In this document: positions 52,770 through 62,084 of the stretch, in pieces
Numbering within the stretch: the first letter of the stretch is position 1
How the letters are laid out: each line of letters begins with the position of its first letter
Source of the DNA: Flavobacterium glycines
GTDB taxonomy: Bacteria; Bacteroidota; Bacteroidia; Flavobacteriales; Flavobacteriaceae
Assembly (NCBI RefSeq): GCF_900100165.1
Contig: NZ_FNEO01000001.1
Coordinates: 682,001-746,000 of the forward strand
Reading direction: 5' to 3'
DNA length: 64,000 bases
Position numbers and translations under genes: made by a program
The notes under the pieces: model-generated
Seen by the model: only the letters and a program-made list of their open reading frames with translations
What the model was told of the DNA's origin: nothing
Database searches by the model: none

Positions 52770-53336
52770 CTATTTCTTTTCTTCCGCTTTAGTTTCTGAT
52801 TTTTCAGAAGCTTTATACTTCTCATTCAAGGCTTTAATGATTTCTTTAGTGATATCATATTTATCTTCTGCATATAAAATTGAAGCAGCATCACCTGTTC
52901 CATAGATATACGCATATCCTTTTTCCTTGCCGTAATCCTTAATAAATTTTTTAACTCCCTTTATAAGAGTATCCATTTCAGCACCGCTTGATTGCTGTAA
53001 TTGTTGTGCTAAAGCTTGTTGGGCATAACCTAATTGTTGCTCTCTTTTTTGCAATTCAGCTCCTCTTTTTTGAGCCCATTCCTGACCATTAGCCTGAGCC
53101 TGACTTTGGAAATTAGCAGCATCCTGCTTAAAACGATTAATCTCGGCTTCTAATTGTCTTCCTTTTTCTTCTGATTGTGCTTTATATTTTGCCTCAAGGT
53201 CTTTCGCTTCTGTATATTCCTTCATTAATTCCGAAGTATCTACATAAGCTGTTTTCATTTCTTTGACTTCGGCAGTTTTTTCGTTGCAAGCAAAAACTGA
53301 AATAGAAATTGCGATAATTAATAATAATTTCTTCAT
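52770..53336 (-). CDS. OmpH/Skp-like periplasmic chaperone (lipoprotein)
   Basis: 188 residues. A lipoprotein signal ends at Cys17 (ISVFAC). The mature part contains the Skp pattern VDTSELMKEYTEAKDLEAKY, then a long coiled coil rich in Gln, Glu and Lys (about 50-120), and a globular YAYIYGTGDAASILYAEDKYDIT region. It should help outer-membrane protein assembly. The Lys/Glu tail is low complexity. Confidence 0.9.
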   Translation of the reverse strand: MKKLLLIIAISISVFACNEKTAEVKEMKTAYVDTSELMKEYTEAKDLEAKYKAQSEEKGRQLEAEINRFKQDAANFQSQAQANGQEWAQKRGAELQKREQQLGYAQQALAQQLQQSSGAEMDTLIKGVKKFIKDYGKEKGYAYIYGTGDAASILYAEDKYDITKEIIKALNEKYKASEKSETKAEEKK

Positions 53337-53584
53337 TTGGATAAAATTGTAATTGAATGATGTGTTGGTAGCAAAAATATAAAAAAATAGATAGTATCCT
53401 AGAAAACACCTGAAAAATGGGAAAAATTTACATTATTAGATTTCGTTATAAACAAAACAAAACCCATAATCTAAAGCTATAAAAAACGGATTAAATAAAT
53501 TAAAAATAAGGTTAAAACAAAAAACAGCTAATAATTGACACCATAAACCGCTAAAAAGGCGCTTAAAAAGCCTTAAAATGAGTT

Positions 53585-54433
53585 TTAGCTGTTTTTAAGA
53601 ACATAAATTAACGAAGAATACTCCGAATTTTGTTTTGCTTTTAAATTTGATTGTAATCCGATAAAAAATGCTTTTATAAAATTCATTTTTCCGTTTTTGT
53701 ATTTTTCCGAAAGCAAACTCACGTAAAACGAATCAAATTTCATTGGAAGTACTTTTTCTAATTTCATATTTTCTTTTTGGAAAAGCATCTGAATTGCTTT
53801 TTTGGAAAAATGCCAAAAATGAATGGGCACATCAAAAGCAGCCCAAAAAGTTCCGTAATGTTTTGCATCAAAAGATTTGAAATTAGGAACAGCCACAATT
53901 AAAGTTCCGCTGGGTTTCAATAAACGCTTTAATTCTTTAATCTGAAAATCCAAATCAGGCACATGTTCTAAAACATGCCACATCGTAATAACATCAAAAG
54001 AATGATTTTCTAATGCTGTTGTATTTTCTACAAATGAAATTCCTTTATTAATTGCAATTCCTTTAGCTCTGTCGCTGGGTTCAATCCCCACAGTTTGCCA
54101 ACCGTCATTTTTTGCCACAGCTAAAAAATCTCCGGTTCCGGCACCAATATCAAGAATTCTCCCTTTTTGTGATTGTTGTGAATTAATTAAATTCAATTTA
54201 TTTTTAAGTGCAATCCCTTTTACAAAGTGATAGGCTTTTTCAAACAAGGATCTTTTATTATCGGTGTGTGAGATATAATCTTCACTTTCGTAATACTTAC
54301 CTAAATTTTCTAAATTGGGTTGCGGATGTGTTATTAGCATATCCAAATCTTCATCATAATACAAATCGAAAGTTTCTTTAGAAACAGAATGGTCTTTTAC
54401 GGTAAGAAAATGTTTTTTGTTTGAAATATCCAT
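53585..54433 (-). CDS. Class I SAM-dependent methyltransferase
   Basis: 282 residues. Motif I is GRILDIGAGTGDFLAVA, followed by VGIEPSD, then a WHVLEHVPDL motif typical of the Methyltransf_23/UbiG-like branch. The C-terminal half carries FKSFDAKHYGTFWAAFDVPIHFWHFS (around 180-205). Substrate unknown. It is downstream of a spacer with CAGTTT-type words. Confidence 0.9.
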   Translation of the reverse strand: MDISNKKHFLTVKDHSVSKETFDLYYDEDLDMLITHPQPNLENLGKYYESEDYISHTDNKRSLFEKAYHFVKGIALKNKLNLINSQQSQKGRILDIGAGTGDFLAVAKNDGWQTVGIEPSDRAKGIAINKGISFVENTTALENHSFDVITMWHVLEHVPDLDFQIKELKRLLKPSGTLIVAVPNFKSFDAKHYGTFWAAFDVPIHFWHFSKKAIQMLFQKENMKLEKVLPMKFDSFYVSLLSEKYKNGKMNFIKAFFIGLQSNLKAKQNSEYSSLIYVLKNS

Positions 54434-54596
54434 TTTTTAGTGGTCGGTGGTCAGTTTAGTCTTCAATTAATGAAGACAAAATTATACATTAAAATTTATA
54501 CTAATTTTTAAAAGGAGTAATAAACCAAAATATTTATTACTCCTTTTTATTATTTTAAATCACATACTTCCCAGTTATAACAAGGCTTACGGACGT

Positions 54597-54612
54597 AGTT
54601 TCACGTGGAACA
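54597..54612. promoter_or_regulatory. Degenerate parS-like site
   Basis: AGTTTCACGTGGAACA matches the parS palindrome TGTTCCACGTGGAACA at 14 of 16 positions. It lies between the methyltransferase and mnmG genes, about 2 kb from two perfect sites. Confidence 0.55.
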
Positions 54613-54616
54613 AATC

Positions 54617-54682
54617 AGTATTAAGTGTTCAATTTAACAGACAGCAGTCAAACTGCCTACTAAAAACTGAACACTGAATACT
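54617..54682. repeat. Palindromic spacer AGTATTAAGTGTTC / GAACACTGAATACT
   Basis: The left arm 54617-54630 and right arm 54669-54682 are near-perfect inverted repeats of the word type seen at 2816-2860. It sits just before the mnmG stop. Confidence 0.6.
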
Positions 54683-54685
54683 AAT

Positions 54686-56557
54686 TTATCTTCCCATATA
54701 AATCAGCAATACCGAAATATCACTCGGAGAAACTCCGCTTATTCTTGAAGCCTGCGAAATGGTTACAGGACGAATCTTATTTAATTTTTGTTTTGCTTCA
54801 ATAGACATCGACTTGATTTTATTATAATCAAAATCTTCGGGAATTTTCACATCTTCAAGTCGTGTTAATTTATCCGCATTATTTCTTTCCTTTTCAATAT
54901 AACCTGAATATTTAACCTGAATTTCTGCCTGTTCTAAAATTTCCTGATCCAAATTATTTTCGTCAACATAATTTTGCACTTTTTCAAATTTAATCATGTC
55001 TTCTAAATCAATTTGCGGACGAGAGAAAATCTTAAACATCTTATCTCCCTGAGAGATTGGTGCACTTCCCTTAGATTCTAAAATAGGATTGGTTTCTGCA
55101 ATCGTAACACTGGTCTCTCTGAAAAAAGCAACCATTTTTTCCGATTCATTCAGCTTGCGCTCCATTCTTCGCAAACGGGCTTCTGAAGCTAAACCAATTT
55201 CGTGCGACATTGGCGTTAATCTAAAATCGGCATTATCCTGACGCAATAAAGTTCTGTATTCAGCACGAGAAGTAAACATTCTATATGGCTCTTCCGTTCC
55301 TTTTGTAATTAGGTCATCAATTAAAACTCCAATGTAAGCTTCGTCACGTTTTAAAATTAACGGCGCTTTTTCATGTACTTTTAAATGCGCATTGATTCCT
55401 GCCATCAGTCCCTGAGAAGCAGCTTCCTCATAACCTGTAGTTCCGTTAATTTGTCCGGCGAAATATAAATTATCAACCAACTTCGTTTCCAAAGTATGCT
55501 TTAATTGTGTAGGAGGAAAATAATCGTATTCAATTGCATAACCCGGTCTGAAGAATTTTACGTTTTCAAAACCGGCAACAGTACGCAACGCTTTGAACTG
55601 AATATCCTCAGGAAGCGAAGTCGAAAATCCATTTACATAGACTTCACAGGTATGCCATCCTTCCGGTTCAACAAATAATTGATGACGCTCCTTATCAGCA
55701 AAACGATTAATTTTATCTTCAATAGAAGGACAATATCTTGGACCTAAACTTTTAATTCGACCGTTGAACATTGGCGAACGATCAAAACCAGATCTCAAAA
55801 TATCATGAACTTCTAACGAAGTATACGTCATGTGACATGATCTTTGATACGTCAACGGAGTTGTCAAATCAGAATAAGAAAACTTATCCGGTTTAGCATC
55901 CCCTTTTTCTTCATTCATTTTAGAATAATCCAACGAACGTCCATCAACACGAGGAGGCGTTCCCGTTTTCATTCTGCCCGCTTCAAAACCGGCTTCAACT
56001 AAATCTTCGGTAATTCCATGTGCGGCACTCTCACCTGCTCTACCTCCACCAAATTGTTTCTCTCCAATATGAATCAATCCGTTCAGGAAAGTTCCATTGG
56101 TCAACACAACCGATTTGGAACGAATTTCAATTCCAAGTGAAGTTCGAATTCCTTTTACTTTACCATTTTCAATAATCAAACCTTTTACCATTTCCTGATA
56201 GAAATCAAGATTTGGAGTTCCTTCCAACATCATTCTCCATTCTTCGGCAAAACGCATACGGTCACTTTGAACACGCGGAGACCACATTGCAGGTCCTTTT
56301 GACTTGTTCAACATCTTAAATTGAATTGCCGTTCGGTCTGAAACAATTCCTGAATAACCTCCCAGCGCATCAATCTCACGAACAATTTGACCTTTTGCAA
56401 TTCCACCCATAGCAGGATTACAAGACATCTGGGCAATGTTCTGCAAACTCATAGTAACCAACAAAGCTTTGGAACCCAAATTTGCAGCAGCAGCAGCAGC
56501 TTCACAACCTGCGTGCCCAGCGCCCACAACAATTACATCATACTCTTCTAGAAACAT
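54686..56557 (-). CDS. mnmG: tRNA uridine-5-carboxymethylaminomethyl modification enzyme MnmG
   Basis: 623 residues, normal length. FAD-binding VVGAGHAGCEAAAAAANLG near 10-28, then SCNPAMGGIAKGQIVREIDALGG and the FAGQINGTTGYEEAASQG segment. With MnmE it modifies U34 of several tRNAs. mnmG (gidA) is classically close to the replication origin, which agrees with the parS-like sites beside it. Confidence 0.97.
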   Translation of the reverse strand: MFLEEYDVIVVGAGHAGCEAAAAAANLGSKALLVTMSLQNIAQMSCNPAMGGIAKGQIVREIDALGGYSGIVSDRTAIQFKMLNKSKGPAMWSPRVQSDRMRFAEEWRMMLEGTPNLDFYQEMVKGLIIENGKVKGIRTSLGIEIRSKSVVLTNGTFLNGLIHIGEKQFGGGRAGESAAHGITEDLVEAGFEAGRMKTGTPPRVDGRSLDYSKMNEEKGDAKPDKFSYSDLTTPLTYQRSCHMTYTSLEVHDILRSGFDRSPMFNGRIKSLGPRYCPSIEDKINRFADKERHQLFVEPEGWHTCEVYVNGFSTSLPEDIQFKALRTVAGFENVKFFRPGYAIEYDYFPPTQLKHTLETKLVDNLYFAGQINGTTGYEEAASQGLMAGINAHLKVHEKAPLILKRDEAYIGVLIDDLITKGTEEPYRMFTSRAEYRTLLRQDNADFRLTPMSHEIGLASEARLRRMERKLNESEKMVAFFRETSVTIAETNPILESKGSAPISQGDKMFKIFSRPQIDLEDMIKFEKVQNYVDENNLDQEILEQAEIQVKYSGYIEKERNNADKLTRLEDVKIPEDFDYNKIKSMSIEAKQKLNKIRPVTISQASRISGVSPSDISVLLIYMGR

Positions 56558-56624
56558 TTTTTCTTTGGTTTTAGATTTTGGTTTTAGATTATTTCCAGAA
56601 CTTCTATCTATATTTTATTATACT

Positions 56625-56640
56625 TGTTCCACGTGGAACA
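56625..56640. promoter_or_regulatory. Perfect parS-like palindrome, upstream of mnmG
   Basis: TGTTCCACGTGGAACA is a perfect 16-bp palindrome identical to the parS consensus recognised by ParB in many bacteria. It lies 68 nt upstream of the mnmG start and 55 nt from a second identical site. Confidence 0.85.
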
Positions 56641-56675
56641 CCATTATATTTTTACTTTAAAAATTTGAAATTTAT

Positions 56676-57095
56676 TTACTGTTCCACGTGGAACATAGCT
56701 ATTTTTTCATCTTCTTTTAAACGCATTAAACGTTCATCTTCTTCTCCTTTGTCTTTATAACCGCAATAATGCAATACACCATGAACTAATACACGCTTTA
56801 ATTCTTCTTCAAAAGAAACATTAAAATCATTTGCATTATCCATAACACGTTCTACAGAAACAAAAATATCACCGTTTAATTCGTTACCAACAGTGTAATC
56901 AAAACTAATGATATCCGTAAGTGTATCGTGGTTTAAGTATTCAAGATTGATTTTATGAAGATAATCATCATCACAAAAGATATAATTAATCTCACCTTCA
57001 TTCTTTTTTTCAGATACAATTACAGCCGATAACCAAGCAGCTATTGCTTCTTCATTATCTAAATTAAAGTCGTTTTCGTAATTAAAATTTATCAT
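56676..57095 (-). CDS. ybeY: Endoribonuclease YbeY (rRNA maturation factor)
   Basis: 139 residues. The metal-site motif reads LVHGVLHYCGYKDKGEED; two of the three canonical His are kept and the third position is Lys-Asp, as commonly seen in Bacteroidota YbeY. It processes 16S rRNA 3' ends and acts in ribosome quality control. The last residues MFHVEQ are encoded by a parS-like palindrome, which explains this tail. It overlaps the DUF4175 start by 4 nt. Confidence 0.94.
   Translation of the reverse strand: MINFNYENDFNLDNEEAIAAWLSAVIVSEKKNEGEINYIFCDDDYLHKINLEYLNHDTLTDIISFDYTVGNELNGDIFVSVERVMDNANDFNVSFEEELKRVLVHGVLHYCGYKDKGEEDERLMRLKEDEKIAMFHVEQ
56680..56695. promoter_or_regulatory. Perfect parS-like palindrome inside the ybeY 3' end
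   Basis: TGTTCCACGTGGAACA again, 55 nt from the other site. It encodes the FHVE part of the YbeY C-terminus. Confidence 0.85.
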
Positions 57096-60000
57096 TTTGT
57101 CTTAAAATATTCTTGAACCTTGCGGTTAAAATTGGAGCGCAAAGGTAATGATTGTCTGTTTAATATCTCTATGCTATGTAAATATTCTAACAAAGAATTG
57201 GGTAAAGCTCTCGATTGATTAAGAAAATCTTTATTATTAGTTTCAGACTGTCTTCTGTTTTCCTCACCTTGTTGCTGAACAGCATTATTCAATTTTAATA
57301 ATTCCTGTTTGATATTCATCACTTTTTGAAGCGTTTCATTCTTAAAACCTTTGTTTAATAATTGCTTTTCTAATTGCTTCATTTGTTCTAAAGCATTCTC
57401 TCCTTTATTACCCAAACCTTGTTTTTTCAATTCGCTGTCTAAAGCTTCACGGAGTTCTTTTTGTTGTTTATAAATTTCCATGATAGCTTTGGCATCTCCT
57501 TCACCTCCATCACCATCTTCACCTTTTCCGGAATTTTCTTTTCCTTCATTCCCTTCTCCTGGTTTGATTCCTTTCTTAATTTTATCACCTAAACTTTGCT
57601 GTTTAGAAATGATATCCGGTAATTGCATTCCTTCTCCCTGTCCCGGTTTTGGTTTTCCCTGCCCCATAGAAGACAAAGACATTTGCATACTATTAAGCAA
57701 TTCACTTAAAAAATCTCCCAACTTGTTTGCAGAAGCAACGGCATATTGTTGATGTGATACTCCTTTAGAAATTTCAGAATCAGATAATTTATCAATAGCT
57801 TTATCGATATTGTATTGTACATTTCCAACTTCTTTAGTAATATCCTCCGTGAATTTAGGATTACGCAAAGACATAGCAAACAAACTATCATCAACGTGTT
57901 TGAATTGAATACGTAAATCCTGTTGTAGTTTTATATTCTTATTGAAAGCAGGCGAAGCAGAATTTATCGATTTAAAACTCTTCATTACCGATTCCTGAGA
58001 CAAAGAAAAGGCTAATAAATTATCTAAAATCTGGCGAAGCATTTTTACATCTTCTTCCATCTGTTCCATCTCTGCTCCTTCCATTCCCTGATCCATTTTT
58101 TTAGACATCGCTTTCATTTTCTTAGCAGCACTTTTTTGATTAGGTTTTGCTTTTGAAGTATTATTTTTTTGCAATTCTTCAGAAGCTTTCTTCAAATCCT
58201 CATCAATGCTTTTTTCAGTTTTATCATCTTTAGGAATATCTAAAGGTGATTTTAATTGTTTGTTGTCTTTATCCAATTCATTCAAATCTTCCTGAATTTT
58301 ATCGAAATCTTTATTTATTTCTTGTTGTTTAGAATTGGTATTTTCCTTTTCATTCTCCGAAAGTTTGTCTTGTTTATCGGATAATTTATCTAATTTATCA
58401 GCAATTTGTTCAGCCTTTTTCTGAACGTAATACTTCTTAGTCAACTCGACTAATTGCTGTAAATTTTTAACTTGGTTTTTACTCTTTTGCTTAAACTGAT
58501 CTAATTTTTCAAGCAAATCTTCATTCTTCATTTTATCATTTAGAGATTTTAATTCCTCTAAAAGCTTTTTGTTTTTTTCTAATTCTTCATTGTTGTTTTC
58601 AATGCGTTTTTCTAGTTCTTTTTTAAATTCGTCCTTAGCTTTAGTCCCGATAGCCATCGGGATAGATTCCTCTAAATTATTTTTCATTTTATCCATGAAA
58701 TTGCGCATCATCTCATCCTGCCTTTTTTGCTGTTGGATAAAATCATTTACTTTCTGTTGGTCGTTGAATTCAAAATTTTCTTTTTCTTTTCCTGATTTCT
58801 GAATCTTATCCAATTGAGAAAATTGTTTATCCTGACGCTGCAATGATTTTTGCAAACCCTGAATATTATCATTTTGTTGTTTCAAAATTAAATCCTGTTT
58901 CTCCTGAGCAGTTACAATTCGATTAGAAAAAACAGAAGATTTTGAACTTTTAAAATGATGCAAAATATCATTATCAAAAACTTCAAAATAATAATCATAG
59001 GTTACACCTTCTATAACCGGAAGATTAGCAGGAAAAGAAAAAACGAATTGGTCAAAAACACCAGACTTAACAGCAATTGTTCCACGTTTGGCAGTAGCCG
59101 GTTTATTGGATTCATAATAGACTACTTGCAATTTAGATAAACCATAATCATCACCTATTTTTCCTAAAAGATAATTAGCAGCAAGCTTTAAACTATCCGG
59201 AGCCTGATTCACTGTAATCGTTGGGTACTGATCTTTAATAACTGTTAGCTGATAATTCAATTTTTCGAAGTTAGAAACCGCATTATTCGAAGTAATTATT
59301 TGATAATCTGTATTTTCTGAAACTTTTTTTGATAAAATAAAGCTATTATCTGATTTAGAAAACGGAAAAATCATATTTGCATTAGAAAACACTACTTTTT
59401 GGGTTGCCTGTGTACTCATTTTCCAAGTTACCACTGTCCCTTCCGGAATAATAGCATTACCAGTTCCTCTAATTATTTCAGCTTTTCTTTTCAAATGCGA
59501 AGGAAAATTCAATAGCATTTCGAAATTTAAAATCGAAGGAACAGCAACCACTTTTAATTCGTAATCTTCCGAAGAAACTGAATTTCCTTTGATATAAAAC
59601 GAAAGATTTTGAGTTGGTTTTTCAATCTTAAACTCAAATTCACCAGGCTTTGTATTTTCCATAAAATAACTTTCATCATTAATAAAAATCATTGCATTTT
59701 CAGGAATCACTTTTCCTTTCGTTTTTACTTTTACAACAAAATCTTTGTTTTGTTCCGTTTGTAAACTGGAATTCAAAAGCACAAATTCAAAAGGAGCCTG
59801 CGGTAAAAAAGAAACATTAAAATGCACTACCCTATTTAAACTTTGGGTTAGTATCGAATTATTTCCAGAAAGATAAAACGAAGCAAAAAGAAAAATCGGA
59901 ATTAAAGCAAGCGGTAAATACTTTTTATTCGAATTAAAATTAATAGCATTTGAAAATGGAATCGGCTGCAAGGCATTAGCCTTTTGTTCAATCGAAGCTA

Positions 60001-60382
60001 AAAGCAATTCGGATTTATCAGTAGTATTATCAGGATTTGAAAGTTGAATAAAGTTCAGTAATTTATCTTTTACATCCGAAAAATGATTTCCAATTATAGC
60101 CGAAGCATCATTGTAATCAATCCCTTTTTGAAATTTAAAAAGTTTAAAAATTGGAAATAAGATAAAACGAAAAAGCAAAAAGACTTCTACTCCAACAAAA
60201 GTCCAAAACAAAATGGTTCTTCCCATTGGCTTTAGCCAAAGGAAATATTCAATAAAAAGCGTAAAAAGAAAATACAACAAACCCAGACCAATAAAGAGAA
60301 CGACGCCTCTTATCAATTCGTTTAAATAATACTTTCTAATAAAAGCTTCTAATTTTTGATATATGAAATTGGAACTATTCAA
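57092..60382 (-). CDS. DUF4175 family membrane protein, large (1096 aa)
   Basis: 1096 residues. Two to three helices near the N-terminus (about 20-40, 55-75, 155-172) anchor a long periplasmic part with beta-domain repeats (to about 470). A coiled-coil, Lys/Glu/Gln-rich region (500-760) and a Gly-rich GEGNEGKENSGKGEDGDGGEG segment (around 945-965) follow. It matches the large Bacteroidota DUF4175 family; function unknown. It starts 4 nt inside the ybeY overlap and may be cotranscribed with ybeY and mnmG. Confidence 0.85.
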   Translation of the reverse strand: MNSSNFIYQKLEAFIRKYYLNELIRGVVLFIGLGLLYFLFTLFIEYFLWLKPMGRTILFWTFVGVEVFLLFRFILFPIFKLFKFQKGIDYNDASAIIGNHFSDVKDKLLNFIQLSNPDNTTDKSELLLASIEQKANALQPIPFSNAINFNSNKKYLPLALIPIFLFASFYLSGNNSILTQSLNRVVHFNVSFLPQAPFEFVLLNSSLQTEQNKDFVVKVKTKGKVIPENAMIFINDESYFMENTKPGEFEFKIEKPTQNLSFYIKGNSVSSEDYELKVVAVPSILNFEMLLNFPSHLKRKAEIIRGTGNAIIPEGTVVTWKMSTQATQKVVFSNANMIFPFSKSDNSFILSKKVSENTDYQIITSNNAVSNFEKLNYQLTVIKDQYPTITVNQAPDSLKLAANYLLGKIGDDYGLSKLQVVYYESNKPATAKRGTIAVKSGVFDQFVFSFPANLPVIEGVTYDYYFEVFDNDILHHFKSSKSSVFSNRIVTAQEKQDLILKQQNDNIQGLQKSLQRQDKQFSQLDKIQKSGKEKENFEFNDQQKVNDFIQQQKRQDEMMRNFMDKMKNNLEESIPMAIGTKAKDEFKKELEKRIENNNEELEKNKKLLEELKSLNDKMKNEDLLEKLDQFKQKSKNQVKNLQQLVELTKKYYVQKKAEQIADKLDKLSDKQDKLSENEKENTNSKQQEINKDFDKIQEDLNELDKDNKQLKSPLDIPKDDKTEKSIDEDLKKASEELQKNNTSKAKPNQKSAAKKMKAMSKKMDQGMEGAEMEQMEEDVKMLRQILDNLLAFSLSQESVMKSFKSINSASPAFNKNIKLQQDLRIQFKHVDDSLFAMSLRNPKFTEDITKEVGNVQYNIDKAIDKLSDSEISKGVSHQQYAVASANKLGDFLSELLNSMQMSLSSMGQGKPKPGQGEGMQLPDIISKQQSLGDKIKKGIKPGEGNEGKENSGKGEDGDGGEGDAKAIMEIYKQQKELREALDSELKKQGLGNKGENALEQMKQLEKQLLNKGFKNETLQKVMNIKQELLKLNNAVQQQGEENRRQSETNNKDFLNQSRALPNSLLEYLHSIEILNRQSLPLRSNFNRKVQEYFKTK

Positions 60383-60478
60383 AGTTTTTTACTTTTTAAT
60401 AACCCATAAAAGTAATAATTATAACATAATCAATGTCAAAAACAATTTCAATATCAAAACAAAAGAGAAATATTGAAA

Positions 60479-60514
60479 AACTTCTAACTTCTAACTTCTA
60501 ACTTCTGACTTCTA
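60479..60514. repeat. Tandem AACTTCT word repeat before gltX
   Basis: CTTCTAACTTCTAACTTCTA continues as ACTTCTGACTTCT, i.e. about five copies of a 7-mer. It abuts the gltX promoter box at 60517, so length changes could affect expression. Confidence 0.7.
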
Positions 60515-60516
60515 AT

Positions 60517-60524
60517 TATCTTTG
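60517..60524 (+). promoter_or_regulatory. Putative -7 box TATCTTTG for gltX
   Basis: Perfect TAnnTTTG match, 18 nt before the ATG at 60543, directly after the AACTTCT tandem repeat. Confidence 0.6.
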
Positions 60525-60542
60525 TGTCAAAATTTATAAAAG

Positions 60543-62048
60543 ATGTCAAACCCAATTCGTGTGCGTTTTGCACCAAGTCCAACGGGACCTTTGCATATTG
60601 GCGGAGTTCGTACTGCCTTATTTAATTATTTGTTTGCCAAAAAACATGGTGGAACTTTCTTTTTAAGAATTGAAGATACTGACCAAAATCGTTTTGTTCC
60701 GGGAGCAGAACAATACATCATGGAAGCTTTGGAATGGTTAGGAATTGCTCCTGATGAAACTATTGGCAAGAATGAAAAATTTGGTCCTTACCGTCAAAGC
60801 GAAAGAAAGCATTTATATAAACAATATGCTGATCAATTGATTAATTCAGGTTGGGCATACTACGCATTTGATACTCAGGAATCTTTAGATACTTATAGAA
60901 AAGCGGAAGAAGAACAAGGAAAAACTTTTATTTACAATCATACTAACAGGGAAAAACTGGATACTTCTTTAGTAATTTCCGCAGAAGAAACATCTCATAG
61001 AATTGCTAACGGAGAACATTATGTTATTCGTTTTAAAACTCCTGTAGACGAAATTTTACATTTAAAAGATATTATCCGTGGTCATGTAAAGTTTGAAACT
61101 AATCTTTTAGACGATAAAGTTTTGTTTAAAAGTGACGGAATGCCAACTTATCATTTGGCTAATATTGTTGATGATCATTTAATGCAAACTACGCATGTAA
61201 TTCGTGGTGAGGAATGGTTGCCATCAATGCCTTTGCACGTTTTATTGTATCATGCATTTGGTTGGGCAGCTCCTGAATTTGCTCATTTGCCTTTGATTTT
61301 AAAACCGGTTGGAAACGGAAAATTATCAAAACGTGATGGCGATAAATTAGATTTCCCTGTATTCCCTTTAGAATGGAAAACAGAAGAAGGAATTTCGTCA
61401 GGATACAGAGAAAAAGGATTTTTCCCGGAAGCAGTAGTCAACTTCTTAGCTTTGTTAGGCTGGAATGACGGAACAGATAAAGAATTATTTTCACTAGAAG
61501 AATTAGTTGCAGCTTTTGATTTAAACCGAGTACATAAAGCAGGAGCTAAATTTGATCCGGAAAAAAACAAATGGTTCAATCACCAATATTTAGTTCAGGC
61601 TAATGATGAAAAATTAGCAACAGATTTTGCTATACTATTAAAAGAAAAAGGGTTCTCTCCTACTTTAGAATTAACTACAAAAATTGTTTCACTAATTAAA
61701 GAACGTGCAAATTTTGTTTCAGAATTCTGGGATTTAAGTGATTTCTTTTTTGTAGCTCCAACTGCTTATGATGAAAAAGCAAAGAAAAACTGGAAGGAAG
61801 AAACTCCGGCTTTAATGCAGGAATTAATTTCAGTGCTCGAAGAAATCACCGATTTTACTTCTGTTAATATTGAAACCATTGTTAAAGACTGGTTAACTAA
61901 AAATGAAATTGGAATGGGTAAAGTAATGCAGCCTTTCCGATTGAGTTTAGTAGGAGCTTTAAAAGGTCCTCACCTATTTGACATTGTTGAAATCATCGGA
62001 AAAGATGAAACCATTTCAAGACTTCAAAAAGCTATTGAAAGCATATAA
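60543..62048 (+). CDS. gltX: Glutamyl-tRNA synthetase
   Basis: 501 residues. HIGH motif in PSPTGPLHIGGVRTALFNYL, KMSKS variant KLSKRDGDKL. Class I synthetase with the discriminating GluRS anticodon-binding C-terminus. It charges tRNA(Glu), also supplying HemA in the heme pathway. It is a single gene with its own promoter box. Confidence 0.97.
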   Translation: MSNPIRVRFAPSPTGPLHIGGVRTALFNYLFAKKHGGTFFLRIEDTDQNRFVPGAEQYIMEALEWLGIAPDETIGKNEKFGPYRQSERKHLYKQYADQLINSGWAYYAFDTQESLDTYRKAEEEQGKTFIYNHTNREKLDTSLVISAEETSHRIANGEHYVIRFKTPVDEILHLKDIIRGHVKFETNLLDDKVLFKSDGMPTYHLANIVDDHLMQTTHVIRGEEWLPSMPLHVLLYHAFGWAAPEFAHLPLILKPVGNGKLSKRDGDKLDFPVFPLEWKTEEGISSGYREKGFFPEAVVNFLALLGWNDGTDKELFSLEELVAAFDLNRVHKAGAKFDPEKNKWFNHQYLVQANDEKLATDFAILLKEKGFSPTLELTTKIVSLIKERANFVSEFWDLSDFFFVAPTAYDEKAKKNWKEETPALMQELISVLEEITDFTSVNIETIVKDWLTKNEIGMGKVMQPFRLSLVGALKGPHLFDIVEIIGKDETISRLQKAIESI

Positions 62049-62052
62049 AACT

Positions 62053-62084
62053 AAAAGTCCCGACAATTAATCGGGACTTTTTTT
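62053..62084. terminator. Bidirectional terminator after gltX
   Basis: AAAGTCCCGA and TCGGGACTTT form a 10-bp stem with flanking A and T runs between converging genes. Confidence 0.85.

Noticed and set aside
59078..59093. TGTTCCACGTTTGGCA as a further parS site
   Set aside because: Only the left half matches the palindrome and it lies within DUF4175 coding DNA; a chance half-site.
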